DNA of 64,000 nucleotides from Caballeronia sp. dw_19. GTDB lineage: Bacteria; Pseudomonadota; Gammaproteobacteria; Burkholderiales; Burkholderiaceae. Below, piece by piece: positions 52,195 to 61,219 of the stretch. Below the pieces are notes generated by a model. It was not told the DNA's origin. It saw nothing but the letters and a program-made list of their open reading frames with translations, and searched no databases. The DNA lies in the NCBI RefSeq assembly GCF_018449515.1, contig NZ_JAAVUQ010000018.1, positions 1-64,000 of the forward strand, written 5' to 3'. The first letter of the stretch is position 1; each line of letters opens with the position of its first letter. The translations under genes were made by a program, and so were the position numbers.

Positions 52195-53237
52195 GCGGTT
52201 GTCTCCGTGCGGACATCGGTTTGCCGCCCGGGATGAAAACAGCGCACGAGATGCGAGCCATGCTCGGACGCTTGCGCGGCCGGCGAAGGTCCAAGCACTG
52301 GAGGCGTCGAGCAGACCGCTGTGGCCCGCGTACAGCGCGCAGCGAACGCACAGCCCGGCGGCAAAGAGCGTAGGTCCGGCGTGATGCCTGCAATCTGCGT
52401 GAGCCTTTTGCCGCGCGTGTTGAGGCTCGGCAAGCTGTCGATCAAACCTGCTGTGTACGGATGCTGCGGACGGTCGAGCACCGCATCCACGGTGCCCTGT
52501 TCAACGATCCGGCCCGCATACATCACCGCGATGTCATCGGCGAGACCAGCCACCACGGACAGATCGTGCGTGATCCAGATCAGCGACGTGCCTTGCGTGC
52601 GCACGAGCGTTTGCACTTCGGACAGAATCTGCGCCTGGATGGTGACATCGAGCGCGGTAGTGGGTTCATCGGCGATGATCAGGTCCGGCTTGTGCAGCAT
52701 CGCTATCGCTATCGCGACACGCTGGCGCATACCGCCCGACAACTGGTGCGGATACGCGCGCAGCCGTTCGTCGGGACTGGCAATACCCATGGCCGCCAGC
52801 GCTTCGCTTGCCTGCTCGCGCGCGGCGCGCCGGCTCACGTCGCGATGCGCGCGCACCGCTTCAATCATCTGCGCGTCCACGCGCTGCACCGGATTGAGCG
52901 TGGACATGGGGTCCTGAAACACCATCGCGATACGGCTGCCGCGCAGGCGCCGCATCTCCGCTTCGGGCAAGCCGACGAGGTTTTTGCCCTTGAACAGGAT
53001 CTCGCCGCCGACCACGCGGCCAGGGGCATCGATCAGTCCCATGATCGAGAAACCGGTCACCGATTTCCCCGATCCCGATTCGCCGACCAGACCCAGCACG
53101 CGACCGCGCGCGAGCGTGAGCGAGACGTCTTCGACAGCGGGCAGTTCGCCTTCGCGCGTGAAGAAGCGCGTTCGCAGGTGGCGGACTTCGAGCGTGTTGT
53201 CCGCGGTATGGAAATCATGGAAAGCAGCGGCGCTCAT
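52191..53237 (-). CDS. oligopeptide ABC transporter ATPase, OppD-like
   Basis: 348 aa. Walker A GESGSGKSV at residues 52-60, MVFQDPMSTLNPVQRVDAQM, signature LSGGMRQRVAIAIAM, Walker B LIIADEPTTALDVTIQAQIL. The C-terminal CAFAARCTRATAVC is the oligo_HPY cysteine cluster. Coupled by 4-nt overlaps to the permease gene before it and the OppF-like gene after it. Confidence 0.92.
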   Translation of the reverse strand: MSAAAFHDFHTADNTLEVRHLRTRFFTREGELPAVEDVSLTLARGRVLGLVGESGSGKSVTGFSIMGLIDAPGRVVGGEILFKGKNLVGLPEAEMRRLRGSRIAMVFQDPMSTLNPVQRVDAQMIEAVRAHRDVSRRAAREQASEALAAMGIASPDERLRAYPHQLSGGMRQRVAIAIAMLHKPDLIIADEPTTALDVTIQAQILSEVQTLVRTQGTSLIWITHDLSVVAGLADDIAVMYAGRIVEQGTVDAVLDRPQHPYTAGLIDSLPSLNTRGKRLTQIAGITPDLRSLPPGCAFAARCTRATAVCSTPPVLGPSPAAQASEHGSHLVRCFHPGRQTDVRTETTA

Positions 53238-54169
53238 TTCACGAACCTCGGATTGAGCAACTCGCGCAGACGGTCGCCGACCATGTTGATCGATACCAGC
53301 ATGGCGAGCAACGCAAGACCCGGATAGACGCTGGTCCAGTATTCACCCGAGAGCATGGTCTGGTAACCATTGGCAATCAGCAGTCCGAGCGAGGGTTCCG
53401 TGATCGGCACGCCGAGGCCCAGGAACGACAGCGTTGCTTCAAGCGTGATTGCGCGCGCGACTTGCAGCGTGCCGACCACGATCAGCGGCGGCAGGCAGTT
53501 CGGCAGGATGTGAACGAGCACGATGCGCCAGTTGGGGATCGCAAGACTGCGCGCGGCTTCAACATATTCGCGCCGTGCTTCGACAAGCGCTTGCGCTCGC
53601 GCAGTGCGTGCGTAATACGCCCATTCGATCAGCACCAGCGTGAGCACGACGTTGGTCACGCTCTTCCCCAGGAACGCGAGCAGCATCATGGCGACGAGGA
53701 TGGACGGGAAGGCGAGCAGCAGGTCCACGAGCCGCATGATGAGGCTGTCGACCTTGCCGCCGGCGTAAGCCGCGATCAGGCCGAACACGGTGCCGACCAC
53801 GCCCGCGATCACAGCCGATCCGAGGCCTACGGACAAGCTCAGGCGCAGGCCGTAGAGCATCGCTGAATACAGGTCGCGGCCCTGCCCGTCGGTGCCGAGC
53901 CAGTACGCATGCGTGCCGGCGCCGTTCATCGAACCGGGGGGGAGGCGGGCATCGAGTACATCGAGCTGCAGCAGGTCGTACGGATTTTGCGGCGTGATCA
54001 GCGGCGCGAAAATGGCCGCGAGCACTAGCAGTATGGCGACGATCAACGCGGCCATCGCCGCGGGCGAACGGCCAAAATCCGCGACGAGCTGACGCCACGG
54101 CGACTGACGGCGTTTGAGCGCGCCGCGCACGGGCTCTCCCGTTTTGGGAACCAGTGGAGCCGTGCTCAT
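53234..54169 (-). CDS. oligopeptide ABC transporter permease, OppC-like
   Basis: 311 aa. The N-terminal OppC_N region (QLVADFGRSPAAMAALIVAI) is followed by AYWLGTDGQGRDLYSAMLYG, then GLRLSLSVGLGSAVIAGVVG. The EAA loop reads YVEAARSLAIPNWRIVLVHI. About six membrane segments. It forms the channel with the OppB-like protein encoded just upstream, with a 4-nt overlap. Confidence 0.92.
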   Translation of the reverse strand: MSTAPLVPKTGEPVRGALKRRQSPWRQLVADFGRSPAAMAALIVAILLVLAAIFAPLITPQNPYDLLQLDVLDARLPPGSMNGAGTHAYWLGTDGQGRDLYSAMLYGLRLSLSVGLGSAVIAGVVGTVFGLIAAYAGGKVDSLIMRLVDLLLAFPSILVAMMLLAFLGKSVTNVVLTLVLIEWAYYARTARAQALVEARREYVEAARSLAIPNWRIVLVHILPNCLPPLIVVGTLQVARAITLEATLSFLGLGVPITEPSLGLLIANGYQTMLSGEYWTSVYPGLALLAMLVSINMVGDRLRELLNPRFVK

Positions 54170-55140
54170 CGCGCACCCTCCAGCCGTACGCGCGGATCAA
54201 GGAACTTGTAGAGGATATCGACGAACAGATTCAGCGAGACGAACATGCAGACGACTACGATCATGTACGACAGGATCACCGGACGATCGAGCGCGTTGAT
54301 GCTGTCGAGTATCAGCTTGCCCGCGCCCGGCCACGAGAACACGGTCTCGGTGACGACCGCGAATGCGATGGTCGAACCGAACTCCAGGCCGATCACCGTG
54401 ATGAGCGGAATCAGCGTATTGCGCAGGATGTGAACGAGCACGATGCGCATAGGCGACAAACCCTTGGCGCGGGCAAAACGCACGTGTTCCATCGGCGTGA
54501 CTTCACGCACGCCGGCACTCGTCAGACGCAAGACCAGCGAGATCTTGAAGAGCGAGAGATTCAGCGCGGGCAGGATCAGGTGGCGCAGGCCGTCGAGCGT
54601 GAGCCACGACCACTGGACGCCGAACAGGCTCGCAGTCGCGCCGCGTCCGCTGGCGGGCAGCCAGCCGAGCTTCACGCTGAACAGCATGATGAGCATCAGG
54701 CCGACCCAGAACGTAGGCAGGGAGAAGCCGACAATACTGCCGGTCATCAGCATCTTCGAGAGCGGATTGCGCGGATGCAGCCCAGCGAATAACCCCAGCG
54801 GAATACCAATCACGAGCGCCAGCAGCAGCGCCGAAACAGCGAGCTCCAGAGTCGCGGGAAGGCGTTGCAGGATCAGGCGGATGGCGGGTTCGTTATAGAC
54901 GAAACTGTTGCCAAGGTCGCCATGCATCGCACTGGCGAGGAAGGCCAGATACTGTTTCCAGAGCGGCTGGTCGAGGCCCAGTTGGGCGATGATGCGTGCC
55001 CGGTCGACCTGATCGACGTCCTGCCCGATAAGGATATCGATAGGATTCCCGATCGCATGCAGACCGATGAACACGATCAGCGTCATCAGCAGCACGACGA
55101 ACGCCGCCTGCGCGATTCGGCGAATGAGCCAGCCGCTCAT
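54166..55140 (-). CDS. oligopeptide ABC transporter permease, OppB-like
   Basis: 324 aa from the ATG at 55140 (MSGWLIRRIAQAAFVVLLMT), overlapping the flavoprotein stop. Typical DppB/OppB features are LGLDQPLWKQYLAFLASAMH, GDLGNSFVYNEPAIRLILQR and VREVTPMEHVRFARAKGLSP, with SIVGFSLPTFWVGLMLIMLF as a membrane helix. Six membrane segments are expected. Confidence 0.92.
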   Translation of the reverse strand: MSGWLIRRIAQAAFVVLLMTLIVFIGLHAIGNPIDILIGQDVDQVDRARIIAQLGLDQPLWKQYLAFLASAMHGDLGNSFVYNEPAIRLILQRLPATLELAVSALLLALVIGIPLGLFAGLHPRNPLSKMLMTGSIVGFSLPTFWVGLMLIMLFSVKLGWLPASGRGATASLFGVQWSWLTLDGLRHLILPALNLSLFKISLVLRLTSAGVREVTPMEHVRFARAKGLSPMRIVLVHILRNTLIPLITVIGLEFGSTIAFAVVTETVFSWPGAGKLILDSINALDRPVILSYMIVVVCMFVSLNLFVDILYKFLDPRVRLEGAR

Positions 55141-56612
55141 TGGTCCTCCGCATACTGGGGCGGTGCTTCGGCCGGTTGCCATTCATCGCCGTAGAGTTCG
55201 GGTTCGGCATACGCTTCCAGCGCTGCGTAATGCTGCTCGACGTCCTCGCGATACAGGAGGCTTGCTATACCCTGGGCAAGCCGTTTTGCACCTGTGCTGA
55301 TCGCGGGGATATCGCCGGAGACGGCGCCTTGCGAGAGCGACGCGGGATAGCAGAAGCAGTGGATGCGCGACAAGCCGGGGCAATCGCCGGGCGATTTCTC
55401 GATGAATTCAAACGCGGGTCCGATATCGGGCGAGTCGGACAGCTCGGCGTCTTCATCGCCAGGGGGCGGTGTGTAGCGATCGGCCCAGGTGCGGATATAG
55501 GCGCTAAACGCGGCGAATTCCGGGCGCGCGGACCAGTCAACCTTGAAGCCCGTAGAGACCACGAGGAAGTCGGCCGCGAAAGTGCCTTTGGGCGTGTGGA
55601 TCGAGAGACCGCTCTCCGTGCTTTCAACCGACAACACCGGGCATCCAAGGTTAAAACGTGCATTCGGATGACGCGATACCCGCAACGTGCTCCCGCGCGG
55701 CGGCGGTACCTGCAGGGTGTTGATGTAGTGGCGGATCTTCCATTTCCACGCATCGGGCAGGGTCTGGTGGCCATGCGTGAGGCCCGGATTACCTGCCCCC
55801 TTACCCTTGTTTATGCGTGGAAGATCCTCCCGCCTAATCAGCAAATCGACGCTGGCCGCGCCCGCTTCGAGCGCCGTGGCGGCGCTGTCCATGGCGGAAG
55901 ATCCGCCGCCGACCACGGCCACGCGCTTGCCGGCCAGCGTGGTGTAGTCAGTGGTGTCCGATGAATGCGCCCAGCGATTGCGCGGCAATCCTTCGACAAA
56001 CTCCGGCAACGCAGGCCCGCCCAATCCGTCGCGTCCGGTAGCGAGCACGACGCGTCGCGCATAGACCTCGAAGCGGCGATCGGACGTTCGTATACTTAAT
56101 ACGACGAGACCATCGGCACGCGGCGTCACGGCTTCAATAGTGTGTCCGTTGCGGACATCGAGTGCGAGCACGCGGCGATACCAGATCAGATATTGCATCC
56201 ATTGCAGGCGGTCGATCTTGTCGAGCGCTTGCCATGCCGGCGTGCCGAATTGAGACTCGAACCACGCGCGAAACGTCAACGCAGGCAGCCCTAAAGCGGG
56301 GCCTGTCAATTGCTTCGGTGAGCGTAGCGTTTCCATGCGGGCGGTCGTGGCCCAGGGGCCCTCCAGTCCCTGCGGCGAGCGGTCAAAGATAATCGCCCGC
56401 ACGCCCAGCAACTTGAGCGCGGCGGACGCGGCCAACCCCGCCATGCCGCCGCCGATCACCGCGACGTCCAGCACTTCGTTACCGTTGTGCGTCTTGCCCG
56501 GCACCCATTCGCGCGCGGGCAATTCGAGCAGGGACAGGTCTTCCGCGAGGCGCGCTTCGAGCGCCGCGAGGCCGGTCGGATGTGTCGATGATACGTTTTT
56601 GTCGAGGCTCAC
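55137..56612 (-). CDS. FAD-dependent flavin monooxygenase-like protein
   Basis: 491 aa. FAD-binding GGGMAG at residues 54-59 (DVAVIGGGMAGLAASAALKL) and an NADPH-binding Rossmann motif KRVAVVGGGSSAMDSAATAL. METLRSPKQLTGPALGLPAL and FRAWFESQFGTPAWQALDKI parallel the frameshifted protein at 16776-18220, so the two are paralogues. DFLVVSTGFKVDWSARPEFA resembles the FMO ATG motif region. The expected chemistry is N- or S-oxygenation. Second gene of the operon, coupled to LysR and OppB by 4-nt overlaps. Confidence 0.88.
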   Translation of the reverse strand: MSLDKNVSSTHPTGLAALEARLAEDLSLLELPAREWVPGKTHNGNEVLDVAVIGGGMAGLAASAALKLLGVRAIIFDRSPQGLEGPWATTARMETLRSPKQLTGPALGLPALTFRAWFESQFGTPAWQALDKIDRLQWMQYLIWYRRVLALDVRNGHTIEAVTPRADGLVVLSIRTSDRRFEVYARRVVLATGRDGLGGPALPEFVEGLPRNRWAHSSDTTDYTTLAGKRVAVVGGGSSAMDSAATALEAGAASVDLLIRREDLPRINKGKGAGNPGLTHGHQTLPDAWKWKIRHYINTLQVPPPRGSTLRVSRHPNARFNLGCPVLSVESTESGLSIHTPKGTFAADFLVVSTGFKVDWSARPEFAAFSAYIRTWADRYTPPPGDEDAELSDSPDIGPAFEFIEKSPGDCPGLSRIHCFCYPASLSQGAVSGDIPAISTGAKRLAQGIASLLYREDVEQHYAALEAYAEPELYGDEWQPAEAPPQYAEDQ

Positions 56613-57598
56613 GTCGCGGGCTCTTCGGTCGGATTAAGGATGTCTTCGGGCTCGCCGTAAAGCGCTTGAAGAATGGCGCTGTGCTGGTTTGCCTCGTGGA
56701 GGACGAAGTCGGGCAGGATCTCGGCGGCAGCTTGCGCCAGTGCTTGCGTAGCGGCGAGGGCCGCTGCACTCGGCGGCCGGAACTCGGGAGTGATGACGCC
56801 GAACAGGAACGCGATGCGGATATCCAGCGGACGGATCACTACGCCATCGACAGGCAATCCAAGTGCGGTCACCGGCTCCAGCACGGCGAGGCCGAGTCCT
56901 GCGCGCACCGCGCCGAGCGCGTTCAGCGACGAGTTGGTTTCGATCACGCCGGCCGTGCGCACGCCCGCGTGCGCGAATGCCGAGTCGAGCCTTGGCCGCA
57001 GGCGGTAAGGGTTCTGCATTGTGACGAGCCGGCGATTCGCAAAATCGCTCAACGTGATGTGCGGCGCGCGCGCGAGCGGATCGTCGGCGCGCACGGCGGC
57101 AACACACGCGGCTTCGCCAATCCAGTGCACGAGCACGCCGCGATGTTCGAGCGGCAGGCTTGAGACACCTATATCGACGATGCCGCGCAGCACGGCATCG
57201 ACTACCTGTTCGGGGGCGGCGCTACGCAGATGCACGGACTCGAGCGGATGGTCCTCGTTGAGCAAGGCTAGCGCGCGAGGTACAAGCCCGGCGGCAAGCG
57301 CCGCTGTGGCGGCAATGGTGAGCGGAGGTGGTGCTTGCCGTGCGATCTGTTCGGCGCGCAATTTCACCTGACGCAAGCTTGCCAGCGTGCGTTCGACGTC
57401 CTGGTAAAGCTCGGATGCCTCGCGCGTGGGCGCGACACGCGGCCCGAAACGCTGGAATAGCGGATAGCCGATTTCGGCTTCCAGCTCCTGGATCGAGCGC
57501 GATACCGCGGGTTGCGAGCGCCCGAGCAAACGCCCGGCGGCAGTGACGCTTCCGGCGGACATGACAGCGGCAAACGCTTCCAGTTGACGGATTTCCAT
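56609..57598 (-). CDS. LysR family regulator, first gene of its operon
   Basis: 329 aa. N-terminal HTH MEIRQLEAFAAVMSAGSVTA, then LLGRSQPAVSRSIQELEAEI. The effector domain has ALLNEDHPLESVHLRSAAPE and VDIGVSSLPLEHRGVLVHWI. Unusually for LysR, it is transcribed with its probable targets: its stop overlaps the flavoprotein start by 4 nt. The palindrome GAATGC-N7-GCATTC at 57630-57648, 32 bp before the start codon, is a good autoregulatory site. Confidence 0.9.
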   Translation of the reverse strand: MEIRQLEAFAAVMSAGSVTAAGRLLGRSQPAVSRSIQELEAEIGYPLFQRFGPRVAPTREASELYQDVERTLASLRQVKLRAEQIARQAPPPLTIAATAALAAGLVPRALALLNEDHPLESVHLRSAAPEQVVDAVLRGIVDIGVSSLPLEHRGVLVHWIGEAACVAAVRADDPLARAPHITLSDFANRRLVTMQNPYRLRPRLDSAFAHAGVRTAGVIETNSSLNALGAVRAGLGLAVLEPVTALGLPVDGVVIRPLDIRIAFLFGVITPEFRPPSAAALAATQALAQAAAEILPDFVLHEANQHSAILQALYGEPEDILNPTEEPAT

Positions 57599-58121
57599 GG
57601 GTGCGCGACGGTCGACCGGTTAGATCGATGAATGCATAAAACGCATTCTTGCGCGCCTAGCATGTAAAATGCAAATGATCAAAAATGCTTTACATAGTGC
57701 TCGATCTGGGAAGCTGCTGCAAAGGGCTGCGGGTGCTCATCAGAACCGCTTGGCGCGACCGACCTCGAATGCTGCAAAAAGGAAAACGCCGGCGCGAATG
57801 GTTTATCACTACGGCTCTATTAAATTTTTTTAACGTTTCAGCGATCCATTGCAAGCGCTAGGCGAAACGAGCGTAAATATCAAGAGAAAAATTTTTCGCC
57901 AATCTCACCCAAACGCTGCGAAAAAACGATATTGGTCGAGGCAGATTTCAAGGCATCCCAATGCACCTTATCAAACGCTTGATCAGGGATTGAATCAGTT
58001 TGTTCGGTGTACTGATACAAGTTTGCAACAATTGATAAAGCATTGATTGCAGGACGTTAATTACAAGTGCCTATCAGGCGATCTGCCAGTAGGACAATCG
58101 GAAACCCAGGAGGTAATTCAT
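57599..58121. promoter_or_regulatory. divergent regulatory region between lysR operon and alkyl sulfatase
   Basis: 523 bp, clearly more AT-rich than its surroundings, without a convincing gene (a 65-codon frame at 57849-58046 is unlikely). GAATGC-N7-GCATTC is at 57630-57648. ATGTAAA at 57662-57668 and TTTACAT at 57689-57695 form a wider inverted repeat. A strong AGGAGGT for the sulfatase is at 58108-58114. Promoters for both directions must lie here. Confidence 0.5.
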
Positions 58122-60176
58122 ATGTCCGACGAAAAAATGCCGGCTTCCGTGAGCAAGCGTAGAGAGTTTCTTCGGGGTGTTGTCACGGTGGGCGTTGCAT
58201 CAGGTTTAAGCGCGGTAGGCGGCGAGGCGCTGGCGCAAGGCGCCTCGCCCGCCATGCCAACCGGGATTGGTTCAAAGCCACCGACCAAGGCAACGCTGGA
58301 AGCAAATTCGGTTTATGCCAATCAATTAGCTTTCAATGACACCCAGGATTTCAAGGATGCGAGCCGTGGTTTGATCGCCACGTTGCCGAGCCCCGGCATT
58401 ATTCCGAGTTCCAAGGGCGGCGCGGCCTGGGACCTGGGGCAGTTCGCGTTTATTACGGGTGGTCCGGAAAATAACGCACCGGATTCAGTCAATCCCAGTC
58501 TTTGGCGAAATGCCAAGCTGAACATGAATCACGGTCTGTTCGAAGTGGTTGACGGTATCTGGCAGGTCCGGGGTTATGACCTTTCGGTGATGAGTATTAT
58601 CCGCGGGGATACCGGCTGGATTGTCATTGATCCTTTGATGACCGCGGATGTATCGGTTGTAGTATGGAAGCAACTGGTAATACCGCATCTTGGCGACCGG
58701 CCGATTACGCACGTTATTTATACGCACAGCCATGCGGACCATTATGGTGGCATCCGCGGTATTGTCGACGAAGCCGATCTGAAAGCGGGCAAGGTAAAGA
58801 TATACGCTCCGGCTGGGTTCACCGAGGCTGCAGTGGGCGAAAACGTCATCGCGGGTAACGCGATGAGCCGGCGGGCCGCGTACATGTACGGCAATTTGTT
58901 GCCGCGAGGCGTGGACGGTGTGGTCGACGCGGGACTGGGCAAAACGACGTCCATTGGCGCGATTACGTTGCTGGTGCCGACCGACTTTGCCACCGAGACT
59001 GGCCAGAAGCTGACGTTGGATGGCGTTGAAATGACGGTCATCATGGCGCCGGAATCCGAGGCGCCGTCGGAATTCATGTTCTACATTCCGAAATACAAGG
59101 CATTCTGCGCCGCTGAAGACGCCACTCACACGCTGCATAACCTGTATACATTGCGCGGTGCAAAAGTACGCGATGCCTTGTTGTGGTCGAAGTACCTTCA
59201 GGCTGCTATTGATATGTTCGGCAGCGACATGCAGGTGTTGTTTGCTTCGCATTACTGGCCGACGTGGGGTAATGACCGGATCATTGCCTTCCTGAAAGCG
59301 CAGCGTGACATGTACCGGTATTTGCATGACCAGACCATGCGCCTGGCCAATACCGGCTACACGCCTCTTGAGATAGGGGAGATGCTGCGGTTGCCTGACA
59401 CTCTGGCAAAACAATGGTACTGCCGTAGTTATTACGGCACTGTTTTCCATGATGTGGTTGCGCAATACAACTTGCGCCTGGGCTTTTTCGATGGTGTGCC
59501 CGCAAATCTTCATAGATTGCCGCCTGTTGAGAACGGCAAGCGTTACGTGGAATTTATGGGTGGCGCAGATGCCGTCTTGCAGAAGGCGCAGAAATACTAC
59601 GACAAGGGCGAGTACCGCTGGGTTGCTGAAGTGGTGAACCACGTTGTGTTTGCCGATCCACAAAACGTCGCTGCCAAGCACATGCTCGCTGACGCGTATG
59701 AGCAACTTGGTTACCAGTCGGAGGCATCGAGCTGGCGCAATTTCTATCTGACCGGCGCCATGGAACTGCGTAATGGGGTGCATAAGGTGCCGTTTGGCAG
59801 TTCACAAAGTCCTGACACGATCCGGGCGATGCCGCTGGAAATGTTCCTGGATTACCAGGGTGTTCGCTTGAATGCGGAACGGGCGGCGGGCAAGTCGATT
59901 TCATTCAACTTCATCATGACCGACACGCAGGAGAGTTATCTGGTCGGTGTGGAGAATTCGGCGCTGCACTACTCGAAGGGCAAGACTTCGGACACCGCCG
60001 ACGCTTCCGTGACCATGTCCCGGACCGATCTTAACGACGTGATGATGGGCGTCACGACGATGCAGAAGCAGATTATTGCGGGCAAGGCGAAGATTACCGG
60101 CAACACGCAGAAGCTGGGGGAATTCGTATCGTGGCTGGATAACTTCGACTTCTGGTTCAACATCGTGACGCCATGA
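58122..60176 (+). CDS. sdsA: alkyl sulfatase, SdsA1-like metallo-beta-lactamase fold
   Basis: 684 aa. The ATG at 58122 follows a near-perfect AGGAGGT. SKRREFLRGVVTVGVASGLS is a twin-arginine signal, so the enzyme is exported folded. The zinc site is THSHADHYGG with His202, His204, Asp206 and His207. CAAEDATHTLHN supplies a further acidic ligand and LFASHYWPTWGN a His. The dimerisation domain (VVNHVVFADPQNVAAKHMLA) and the C-terminal SCP2-like domain (KSISFNFIMTDTQESYLVGV) complete the SdsA1 layout. It hydrolyses primary alkyl sulfates such as dodecyl sulfate to alcohol and sulfate. The protein at 60220 follows after 43 nt. Confidence 0.95.
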   Translation: MSDEKMPASVSKRREFLRGVVTVGVASGLSAVGGEALAQGASPAMPTGIGSKPPTKATLEANSVYANQLAFNDTQDFKDASRGLIATLPSPGIIPSSKGGAAWDLGQFAFITGGPENNAPDSVNPSLWRNAKLNMNHGLFEVVDGIWQVRGYDLSVMSIIRGDTGWIVIDPLMTADVSVVVWKQLVIPHLGDRPITHVIYTHSHADHYGGIRGIVDEADLKAGKVKIYAPAGFTEAAVGENVIAGNAMSRRAAYMYGNLLPRGVDGVVDAGLGKTTSIGAITLLVPTDFATETGQKLTLDGVEMTVIMAPESEAPSEFMFYIPKYKAFCAAEDATHTLHNLYTLRGAKVRDALLWSKYLQAAIDMFGSDMQVLFASHYWPTWGNDRIIAFLKAQRDMYRYLHDQTMRLANTGYTPLEIGEMLRLPDTLAKQWYCRSYYGTVFHDVVAQYNLRLGFFDGVPANLHRLPPVENGKRYVEFMGGADAVLQKAQKYYDKGEYRWVAEVVNHVVFADPQNVAAKHMLADAYEQLGYQSEASSWRNFYLTGAMELRNGVHKVPFGSSQSPDTIRAMPLEMFLDYQGVRLNAERAAGKSISFNFIMTDTQESYLVGVENSALHYSKGKTSDTADASVTMSRTDLNDVMMGVTTMQKQIIAGKAKITGNTQKLGEFVSWLDNFDFWFNIVTP

Positions 60177-60219
60177 GGCCCATTTAGGTTCATGCGGCGC
60201 TTGCAAAGGAATTGAGACA

Positions 60220-60759
60220 ATGTGCTCTATCTGTGACCTCAAGATTGAATTTAATGTGGATCATCCCGGATCGCTGACGGTGGCGGTCGCCACTCGCGAA
60301 GCGATTGATGTGGGGGTGCTGCCGGAAAAAGTTTTCGATGGTCCGCTAGCCAATGTGAAGTTGCGCGTGGCGGCCATTGATACGTTGAAAGCGTTGCAGC
60401 ACCGGCTTGAGTCGTCCATGCCGGTGAGCGAGTTGATGGCGCTGCCGGATTTCTATGTTTTGCTGATTGAAATAGGGACGTGGGGATTTTTCCATGCGAC
60501 GGAGACCGGGTTTGATCCTGACTGCAGTCCGGAGCCGCCTGATGTGACTGCGGAAAACCAGGAGGACCGGGACGTCGTCTTTATTGCAACGGAAATTGCG
60601 ATGGAGGCGGTGATCGAGGGTAGGCTTTCGCTGGAGAAGGCCTTTGCGGACAACCTGATCGTGCTGGACGCGGGGGCTGCGCATGCAGCGTTGCTGCATG
60701 CGGCGCTCAATACGACGTTCCCGGTAGAGAGCACGGAGCGGGTTACGGTTGAGGTTTGA
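60220..60759 (+). CDS. unknown protein downstream of the alkyl sulfatase
   Basis: 179 aa, acidic, soluble. It begins MCSICDLKIEFNVDHPGSLT with a CxxC pair at residues 2-5. A middle block (VLLIEIGTWGFFHATETGFD, then PDCSPEPPDVTAENQEDRD) and repeated alanine-rich helices follow. I recognise no family. The 43-nt gap and shared orientation suggest one transcript with the sulfatase, so it could be an accessory or cytoplasmic sensor protein. A half composite repeat lies just downstream. Confidence 0.7.
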   Translation: MCSICDLKIEFNVDHPGSLTVAVATREAIDVGVLPEKVFDGPLANVKLRVAAIDTLKALQHRLESSMPVSELMALPDFYVLLIEIGTWGFFHATETGFDPDCSPEPPDVTAENQEDRDVVFIATEIAMEAVIEGRLSLEKAFADNLIVLDAGAAHAALLHAALNTTFPVESTERVTVEV

Positions 60760-60834
60760 ACAGAGCGGTACTTGCGGCATACCACCGCAAGTACCGCTGA
60801 TGGTTGGCTGCGCGCTGCTCCGGGTAAGCGTATC

Positions 60835-61170
60835 GGAGGGAGGTTCTCCGCGGATAGCGCGGGGTGCTCCTTGGGCAGGTTCAATCACTGGTGGCGAAGC
60901 GTGTGGGTATCGGTGTTCGGAGAAGGAGGGGTTCACACATCCGTGGCTCTGGCGAGCACCGTGCTTTTGGGGCACCTATGAATGAAAACTGCACGCTGTG
61001 GACACTTAGGGTAGAGCGGTTAAAGCGTTTTCTTTGCTTCGTTTCTTTGTCGCTTTGGACAAAGAAATGACGTGCCGCCACGCACAGTGGCTAACAGTGA
61101 TAAAGAGAAAATCCGACTCTCGCAGACCACTAACGCCGAAAGCACCAACCCGGCATCAACCCCGACCGTC
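60835..61170. repeat. solo arm of the composite repeat family
   Basis: It holds one arm only, with the GATAGCGCGGGG inner end, TTGGGCAGGTTCAATCACTG, the palindrome at 61042-61067 and the start of the simple-sequence part. Neither the 16-bp terminus nor the second arm is present; the sequence stops resembling the family near ACCCCGACCGTCC at about 61160. It lies between two convergent genes, 50 bp from the gabD stop. Short frames inside recur in other copies and are not likely genes. Confidence 0.85.
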
Positions 61171-61219
61171 CGCCCCGAAGAACCCCAGCCCAAACCACCC
61201 CCTCAAGTGCGAACGTCCC

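Noticed and set aside
57849..58046. 65-codon frame in the gap before the alkyl sulfatase
   Set aside because: AT-rich intergenic sequence, no ribosome-binding site and no recognisable domain.
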